Source of the DNA: AC-32 sp963813435
GTDB lineage: Bacteria; Actinomycetota; Thermoleophilia; Gaiellales; Gaiellaceae
Length of the DNA: 64,000 nucleotides
Assembly (NCBI GenBank): GCA_963813435.1
Contig: CAWEYY010000002.1
Span: 372,001 to 436,000 of the forward strand
Direction of reading: 5' to 3'
How positions within the stretch are numbered: position 1 is the first letter of the stretch; the number at the start of each line of letters is the position of its first letter. Of this stretch, positions 59,531-64,000 are shown piece by piece. The translations under genes and the position numbers were made by a program. The notes under the pieces were generated by a model. The model did not search any database, was not told the DNA's origin, and worked only from the letters and a program-made list of their open reading frames with translations.

Positions 59531-60869
59531 GCGACACCTCTCGCTCCGGCTCGGACACCGTCGACACGACCCGGTCCGCCACCGCCGACGCGAAGACGTG
59601 GTCGTTCGTGACGACGACCGTCGCGCGTCGCGGAGCCTGCGCGCGCAGGAGTTCGGTCAGCTCGTCCTTCCGTTCGGGGTCGACGCCGCGGGTCGGCTCG
59701 TCGAGGACCAGAAGCTCGGGCTCGGCCACGAGCACCGCGGCAAGGGCGAGGCGCTCGCGCTCGCCGCTGGAGAGGTCGCGCGGATGGCGGTCCGCGCAGT
59801 CTGCGAGGCCGACCTCGGCGAGCGCCAACCGTGCGCGGCCGAGGTCGCCCTCCACCGCGATCGCGACCTCCTCGTCGGCCCGCTCTGCCACGAGGTAGCG
59901 GCCCGGATCCTGGCTCAGGTAGCAGGCGCGGCCGGTTCGCGTCACCCGGCCGGCGTGCGGCTCGAGCAGGCCCGCCGCGAGCTTCGCGAGCGTCGTCTTC
60001 CCGGAGCCGTTCGGGCCGAGCAGCGCGACCACCTCGCCGCGGCCGGCCTCGAAGCTCGTGTTCTGGAGCACAGGCCGGTCTGGCTCGTACCCGAACGACA
60101 CGCTCTCGACGCGGCAGACCGCTTCGCCCGCAGGCTCGCCGCACGGAAGCTCGGCCTCACGCGGCAGCCAGGCCCCGGGCAGCTGCTCCAGAGCCTCGGC
60201 GCGGGGCGCATCCAGCACGATCCGTCCGTTCTCCACGAAGAGGACGCGGTCGCAGGCGTCGAGCACGCGCTCGGGACGCTGCTCCGAGACGACGACCGCT
60301 GCGCCCGACGACCGCGCGAGCTCGATCGCGTCGGCTGCTCGGTCCGGGTCGAGCTGGGACGTGGGCTCGTCGAGGATCAGCAGCCGCGGCTGGAGCGCGA
60401 GCACGGAGGCCAGGCATACGCGCTGGAGCTCGCCGCCCGAGAGCTCCGCGACCGGCCGCTGCGCCAGGTGGGCCGCCCCGACGGACGCAAGCGCCGCGGC
60501 CGTGCGCCCCGCGATCTCCTCGGGAGGTGTGCCGACGTTCTCCAGGCCGAACGCGACCTCCGACTCGACGCGCGTGAACACGACCTGGTCCTCGGGGTCC
60601 TGGAAGAGCGTGGCAACCGTCCCCGCGAGCTCGGAGGGCCGCGTCTCCCGCGTGTCCAGGCCCGCGATCTCGACGCGACCGGAGAAGCGCCCGCCGTGGA
60701 AGTGCGGCACGAGCCCGGCGAGCGCTCGCAGCAGCGTCGACTTCCCCGAGCCCGAAGGCCCGAGCAGCACCACGACCTCTCCGGGCTGCAGCTCGAACGA
60801 GACGCCCGAGAGCGCGGGGCCGCAACTCGGGTAGGAGAACGAGAGCCGCTCGATGCGCGCTAGAGCCAC
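59523..60869 (-). CDS. ECF transporter ATPase, fused double ABC protein
   Basis: A 448-aa protein with two ABC domains, as in fused EcfA1A2. Domain one has Walker A LLGPSGSGKSTLLRAL, signature AELSGGELQRVCLASVLAL and Walker B LLILDEPTSQLDPD. Domain two has LLGPNGSGKTTLAKLA, the variant signature DLSSGERERLALAAVL and LLVLDEPTRGVDPER. Together they drive the T/S module. The GTG at 60869 overlaps the EcfT end by 10 nt, giving strict coupling. It lies between T and S genes. Confidence 0.92.
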   Translation of the reverse strand: MALARIERLSFSYPSCGPALSGVSFELQPGEVVVLLGPSGSGKSTLLRALAGLVPHFHGGRFSGRVEIAGLDTRETRPSELAGTVATLFQDPEDQVVFTRVESEVAFGLENVGTPPEEIAGRTAAALASVGAAHLAQRPVAELSGGELQRVCLASVLALQPRLLILDEPTSQLDPDRAADAIELARSSGAAVVVSEQRPERVLDACDRVLFVENGRIVLDAPRAEALEQLPGAWLPREAELPCGEPAGEAVCRVESVSFGYEPDRPVLQNTSFEAGRGEVVALLGPNGSGKTTLAKLAAGLLEPHAGRVTRTGRACYLSQDPGRYLVAERADEEVAIAVEGDLGRARLALAEVGLADCADRHPRDLSSGERERLALAAVLVAEPELLVLDEPTRGVDPERKDELTELLRAQAPRRATVVVTNDHVFASAVADRVVSTVSEPEREVSLA

Positions 60870-61558
60870 AACGCCCCCACCACGACGGCGAGTGCCCCGG
60901 CCACGAGCGCCAGCCGTTCGGCCGCGCCCCACGCCGGCCTCGGCGCCCGCGTCGCTCCCGCGCGCCCGTAGCCGCGCGCCTCCATCGCCTCGGCGAGGTT
61001 CATCGCCCGCTCGAGCGAGCCGGCGAGCAGCGGCGAGAGCAGCCGCGCACGCCCGCGCACGCCCGTGACCTCCACTCCCCGCCCGCGCAGCGCCTCCACC
61101 AGACCGGACGCGTCGCGCTCGAGGGTCGGGACGAGCCTCGTAGCCAGCGCGATCGCGAGCACCGAGCGCCGCGCGAACCCGGCCGCCTGCACGAGCCGGT
61201 CATGGTCGAGCAGGAGCGCGTAGGTCGCGAACGCGAGCGCGACGGCCACGAGCCGTAGGCCCTGGAAGATCCCGTTGCGCAGCTCCTCGCTCGTGACGTC
61301 GAGCTGCCCGAGCACCGGGACGGTCGGACCGGTCCAGATCGGGTGCGAGCCGATCGTCTCCACGAACGGCGTCACGACGACGACCGCGAGCCCCGAGACG
61401 AAGGCCCCGACGAGGTACATCCGCCGCCGCTCGGCCGGAGCGCGAAGGCAGACGACCAGCAGCACGATGACGATCGCCGCGACCGACTCGGGCCGGTCGG
61501 CGAGCAGTGCGGCCACCGCGAGGCCGGCGAGCAGCGCGGCTGCGGGAACCGGGCTCAC
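60860..61558 (-). CDS. ECF transporter T component (EcfT)
   Basis: A 232-aa transmembrane coupling protein. It has about five helices and the two conserved Arg-containing coupling motifs, in VEALRGRGVEVTGV and NLAEAMEARGYGR, which fit the clefts of the ATPases. The start (GTG at 61558) overlaps the upstream lipoprotein stop as GTGA, and the end overlaps the ATPase start. The T gene before the A gene is a common ECF order. The associated riboswitch suggests corrinoid uptake. Confidence 0.9.
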   Translation of the reverse strand: MSPVPAAALLAGLAVAALLADRPESVAAIVIVLLVVCLRAPAERRRMYLVGAFVSGLAVVVVTPFVETIGSHPIWTGPTVPVLGQLDVTSEELRNGIFQGLRLVAVALAFATYALLLDHDRLVQAAGFARRSVLAIALATRLVPTLERDASGLVEALRGRGVEVTGVRGRARLLSPLLAGSLERAMNLAEAMEARGYGRAGATRAPRPAWGAAERLALVAGALAVVVGALWL

Positions 61559-62220
61559 GGCACCGAGTACCTGAAGCGGTAGTGAAGGAGCGAGCGCAGG
61601 TCACCCGTGAACGTCATGCGCACCGGAGCCCCAGGCCCGTCGCCGGCGAGCCCGGCCCGGAACGACATCGAGTTCCCGCGCGAGAGCACCAGTACGTTCG
61701 CGTCACGAGGCAGGCTGGCTCCCGGCGGCAGGACCCGCGCGTGGAGCCTGCGGGCGAGCGCGCGCCCCGCGGGCTCGGTCGTGACGACGACCGCGGGCCG
61801 AGTCTTCCCCGCATAGCCGTGCAGGAACGGTTCGGGGAACGCGCCGACCACGACGGGATCCTGGGCCGGATCGCGCCAGCTCCGGTAGTCCCACCACTCG
61901 ACGTCCCCGGCGTGGAGCCTGTAGTCGGCGGCCCCGCGGTCGGCGAGGTAGCCGTTCACGTAGTAGAACCACGCCCGCCGCCCGCCCTCCTTGACGCCGT
62001 CCACGGCCCGCACGTAGCGCCCGCCGTAGCGGGTCTGGAGCTTCGCGACGCGCGCGAGCCCCTGCATCGCGGTGAGCCCGGCCGGGACCTTCGCCCGGTG
62101 GAGGACGACCTGTCCGCGGTCGCGGGTGACCCAGACCGTCGCCTGCCCGGAGCCTCCCGCAGCCGAGCCGCACCCGGCGGCGAGCACTCCGAGGAGAGCG
62201 AGGAGGGCGACCCGAGTCAC
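61555..62220 (-). CDS. DUF4430-like lipoprotein, transcobalamin beta-domain-like
   Basis: A 221-aa lipoprotein: LLALLGVLAAGCGS is a clear lipobox with Cys17, anchoring it outside the membrane. The next 100 residues (VILHRAKVPAGLTAMQGLAR region; DGVKEGGRRAWFYYVNGYLA; ADYRLHAGDVEWWDYRSW) show the W-Y-NG and GD-x-V-x-W pattern of the DUF4430 beta domain, which forms the C-terminal half of animal transcobalamin/intrinsic factor. The last 100 residues may be an added domain. The GTG at 62220 overlaps the upstream stop. Proposed role: capture corrinoid near the ECF transporter. Confidence 0.75.
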   Translation of the reverse strand: MTRVALLALLGVLAAGCGSAAGGSGQATVWVTRDRGQVVLHRAKVPAGLTAMQGLARVAKLQTRYGGRYVRAVDGVKEGGRRAWFYYVNGYLADRGAADYRLHAGDVEWWDYRSWRDPAQDPVVVGAFPEPFLHGYAGKTRPAVVVTTEPAGRALARRLHARVLPPGASLPRDANVLVLSRGNSMSFRAGLAGDGPGAPVRMTFTGDLRSLLHYRFRYSVP

Positions 62221-62813
62221 GCCAACGCGTTCGACCGAACCGCGTCCTTCAGCGTCGCCCGCACGGGGCCACGGTGCCGCCCGATGCAGGCCGAGCCGGT
62301 TCGCGCGCTCACCGAACGGGCGCCCACGTGGAGAACCGCGCCGCGCGCAGGTCTCGTCTTGCCAGCGTCGTTCTGGGCGAGGACGCGGTAGCAGTTCCGC
62401 CCGCGGCTCTGGAGGACGAGCGTCTCGGGGCCTCCGGTCGGCCCGAAGGTCGCCCAGTACCAGAGCACGCGGTCGCCCGTCTGCAACGTGACCGCGTCGG
62501 CTCCGACCGGCGGCGAGACGCCGTTGACCTTGAACACCCAGCCGCTGGACGCGTCGGCCGCGTAGCGCCCGACCTGGTCGACGTACGGCCCATAGGCCGT
62601 CGGCGTGAAGTGGTAGTAGAACTCGCCTCTGAGGCTAGCCGACTCGAGGGCGTCGAGCGCGTTCAGCTGGACGCCGATCGCCGGCTCAGAAGCGCCGAAG
62701 ATCGTGCGGGTCTTGCCCTCGACGCGGACGTGCACGCGCAGGGCAAAAGCTGAGGGGACGAGCAAGAACGCCACCGCAGCGGCGGCGGCGAGGATAAAGA
62801 CACGCCTTGACAC
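62217..62813 (-). CDS. Exported DUF4430-like protein, transcobalamin beta-domain-like
   Basis: A 198-aa protein with a signal peptide (MSRRVFILAAAAAVAFLLVP). The DUF4430 pattern is clear: SLRGEFYYHFTPTAYGPYV, then DASSGWVFKVNGVSPPVGAD, VTLQTGDRVLWYWATFG. In eukaryotic transcobalamins this beta domain closes over B12 with the toroid alpha domain; here the two parts are separate genes in one operon. GGAAGGAGG precedes the GTG at 62813. It is the first gene under the cobalamin riboswitch. A second conserved Cys pair (NCYRVLAQN; GSACIGRH) may form a disulfide. Confidence 0.8.
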   Translation of the reverse strand: MSRRVFILAAAAAVAFLLVPSAFALRVHVRVEGKTRTIFGASEPAIGVQLNALDALESASLRGEFYYHFTPTAYGPYVDQVGRYAADASSGWVFKVNGVSPPVGADAVTLQTGDRVLWYWATFGPTGGPETLVLQSRGRNCYRVLAQNDAGKTRPARGAVLHVGARSVSARTGSACIGRHRGPVRATLKDAVRSNALA

Positions 62814-62844
62814 GAATCCTCCTTCCGCGAGGGGTTCGGATTGG

Positions 62845-62989
62845 AGGCGGGCGGCAGGTCTTCTGACTCGGGGCTCCCTCCCTCGCCGCCTTCCCGGCCC
62901 GCGGGCCAGTGGCGTGTCGGCGCGGAGCGTCTCCCCTCACAGCGGCGGGACCGTCCCGGATTTGCACCGGGTTCCCTCACCGCTCGCCT
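62845..62989 (-). promoter_or_regulatory. Cobalamin riboswitch
   Basis: Read on the minus strand, the class-typical segments follow in order. P1 is AGGCGAGCGG with the matching AGGCGGGCGG complement at the end. GGGAACCCGGTGCAAATCC is followed by GGGACGGTCCCGCCGCTGTGA, GCCACTGGCC and GGGAAGGCGG. The B12 box is GAGTCAGAAGACCTGCC (62855-62871). It lies 32 nt upstream of the first gene start. The 3' P1 strand is followed by GCCTCC, which could pair with the GGAGG ribosome site, so control of translation is likely: B12 bound, site closed. Confidence 0.96.
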
Positions 62990-63018
62990 AATGGGCGCGA
63001 GCCTATCATGGCCCCGAG

Positions 63019-63378
63019 ATGGCTCTCTCACGCCGATTTTCGCTCTGGGCGCCGGTCGTTCTCTGGGCGGTGCTGATCTTCGCGCTCTCGTCGGTTCCGG
63101 CCCTCTCGACGGGCCTCGGGACCTGGGACACGATCCTCCGCAAGGGCGCGCACCTGACCGAGTACGCGATCCTCGGCATGCTCCTGATGCGCGCAATCGG
63201 GCGCGAGCTACCGGCGTTTCTGGTCGGGATCGCCTACGCCGCGACGGACGAGATCCACCAGCATTTCGTCCGTGGCCGCCACGCGTCGCCGTTCGACGTC
63301 GCCTTCGACGCGACCGGCCTCGCCATCGGACTGCTGCTCTATCTGGCCGTGACCTCGCGCAGGCAGGCGACCGGCTGA
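63019..63378 (+). CDS. VanZ-family membrane protein
   Basis: A 119-aa protein with three to four helices (SLWAPVVLWAVLIFALSSVP, TEYAILGMLLMRAIGREL, VAFDATGLAIGLLLYLAV). It has the VanZ pattern: KGAHLTEYAILG, then AATDEIHQHFVRGRHASPFD with the D-E-x-H-Q segment. VanZ-like proteins include a teicoplanin-resistance factor and many of unknown role; no vancomycin genes are present. ATG at 63019. Divergent from the riboswitch operon, 29 nt beyond the 5' end of the riboswitch. Confidence 0.82.
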   Translation: MALSRRFSLWAPVVLWAVLIFALSSVPALSTGLGTWDTILRKGAHLTEYAILGMLLMRAIGRELPAFLVGIAYAATDEIHQHFVRGRHASPFDVAFDATGLAIGLLLYLAVTSRRQATG

Positions 63379-63405
63379 CTTCCGCTCACCCGTAGAATCG
63401 GACTC

Positions 63406-63630
63406 GTGGCGGAACGCAAGACCTTCGACGACAGGCAGCTCGACGCCGTGCTCGAGCGGCTGGACGCGCTTCGCGCTGAGCTGCAGACGCTCAACCGCCG
63501 GCTCGACCACACGGAGGGCTTCCTCCAGCTCGCCCACGAGCTGCGGTCGCTGAACGAGTCGCTCCAGGCCCTCGCGTACGCGGCGCTCGGCCAACAGGGC
63601 CCTCAGGTCCGCCGCCGCCGAACCGGCTAG
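63406..63630 (+). CDS. Short coiled-coil protein
   Basis: A 74-aa product with heptad-like Leu positions (LDAVLERLDALRAELQTLNR, then FLQLAHELRSLNESLQALAY) that predict a coiled coil or helical hairpin and a basic end (QVRRRRTG). I do not recognise the family. GTG at 63406 follows the VanZ-like gene by 27 nt, so they are probably one transcript. It converges with the sugar dehydrogenase gene, whose stop lies immediately after it. Confidence 0.62.
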   Translation: MAERKTFDDRQLDAVLERLDALRAELQTLNRRLDHTEGFLQLAHELRSLNESLQALAYAALGQQGPQVRRRRTG

Positions 63631-64000
63631 TTAGGGCTCCAACCGGTAGATCCGGCCCTGGAGCGAGACGAGGTAGAGCTCGCCCGCGGAGTCCTCGCCG
63701 AACGAGGACAGGAGCACGACGTGGATCTTCTCCAGTCGGTTGGCCACGAGCTTGCCCTTCGAGGTGCGGAGGCTCCAGATGTCTCCCGAGCAGAAGTCCG
63801 AGTAGAAGTAGCGACCGCGCGCGGTGGGCACGGCCTTGCCGCGGTAGACGTAGCCGCCCGTGACCGCGCAGCGGCCCTGCTCGTGCTTGTAGGCGACGAT
63901 CGGAAAGACGAGCGTCCCGGTCGTGTTCACGCTCTCGTTCGGCTTGTAGCGGGACCGGCCCTCCCAGACGCGCCAGCCGTAGTTGTTCAGCGTCTTCTGC
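63631..64000 (-). CDS. PQQ-dependent sugar dehydrogenase (glucose/sorbosone type), C-terminal part
   Basis: The frame is open from the window edge to a TAG at 63631. The visible 122 residues match the end of a soluble PQQ beta-propeller dehydrogenase: NNYGWRVWEG, FPIVAYKHEQGRCAVTGGYV, RGRYFYSDFCSGDIWSL and the last blade GEDSAGELYLVSLQGRIYRL. The enzyme oxidises aldoses or hexoses outside the cytoplasm. The N-terminus, signal peptide and catalytic His lie beyond the window. The two Cys residues seen may form a disulfide. Confidence 0.85.
   Translation of the reverse strand, partial: QKTLNNYGWRVWEGRSRYKPNESVNTTGTLVFPIVAYKHEQGRCAVTGGYVYRGKAVPTARGRYFYSDFCSGDIWSLRTSKGKLVANRLEKIHVVLLSSFGEDSAGELYLVSLQGRIYRLEP

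Noticed and set aside
58856..62813. ECF cluster as a cobalt transporter (CbiMNQO).
   Set aside because: The S component lacks the CbiM N-terminal metal-site residues and there is no CbiN; exported DUF4430 and toroid proteins fit a larger ligand.

Overview
The window is 64 kb of dense, GC-rich (roughly 70%) bacterial chromosome. Gene content and style suggest a deep-branching, high-GC actinobacterium, perhaps near Thermoleophilia (Gaiellales/Solirubrobacterales). Pointers are many GTG/TTG starts, 4-nt stop/start overlaps, actinobacterial holin-X/DUF3618-type envelope proteins, an Eis-type acetyltransferase, NDH-2 plus cytochrome bd, and Gly-X-Thr collagen-like proteins. No 16S gene is present, so this placement is an inference. 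There is no phage, insertion sequence or CRISPR array.

Layout. 1-16.9 kb is one minus-strand block: a 2-oxoacid dehydrogenase (E1 alpha, E1 beta, E2) with an acetyltransferase; NDH-2; a tightly coupled sugar-oxidation set (SCP2-like protein, glycogen-debranching-like protein, glucose-6-phosphate dehydrogenase, GH15 glucoamylase/trehalase, GMC oxidoreductase, aldose 1-epimerase); then cytochrome bd (cydA, cydB, start of cydD). Together these free sugar from polymers, oxidise it, and pass electrons through NDH-2 to a quinol oxidase. 17-20.7 kb has argR, a small envelope-protein operon and a duplicated cupredoxin. 20.7-30.3 kb is translation machinery: pheST, an rRNA-type methylase, rplT-rpmI-infC, thrS. 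30.3-39.4 kb is mixed: FIST sensor, TadG-like vWA protein, msrAB, methyltransferases, a phosphotriesterase-like hydrolase and an FAD oxidase. 39.4-44 kb is gene-poor, with short genes, six copies of one intergenic repeat, structured non-coding segments and tRNA-Val. 44-58 kb holds cell-surface proteins, a collagen-like protein, glycosyltransferase, ArsR regulator, Eis-like protein and PcrA helicase.

58.0-63.0 kb is the most interesting part. A cobalamin riboswitch precedes six overlapping minus-strand genes: two exported DUF4430-type (transcobalamin beta-domain-like) proteins, EcfT, a fused EcfA, an ECF S component, and an exported terpenoid-toroid repeat protein of the fold class of the transcobalamin alpha domain. 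I read this as a corrinoid uptake system in which a bacterial cell makes the two halves of a transcobalamin-like binder as separate proteins feeding an ECF transporter.

Quality warning. At least seven genes, including essential pheS, pheT and the E1 alpha and E2 subunits, are split by one- or two-base frame changes that leave intact family sequence on both sides. Assembly or sequencing indels are much more likely than real pseudogenes, and affected products are annotated as whole genes.
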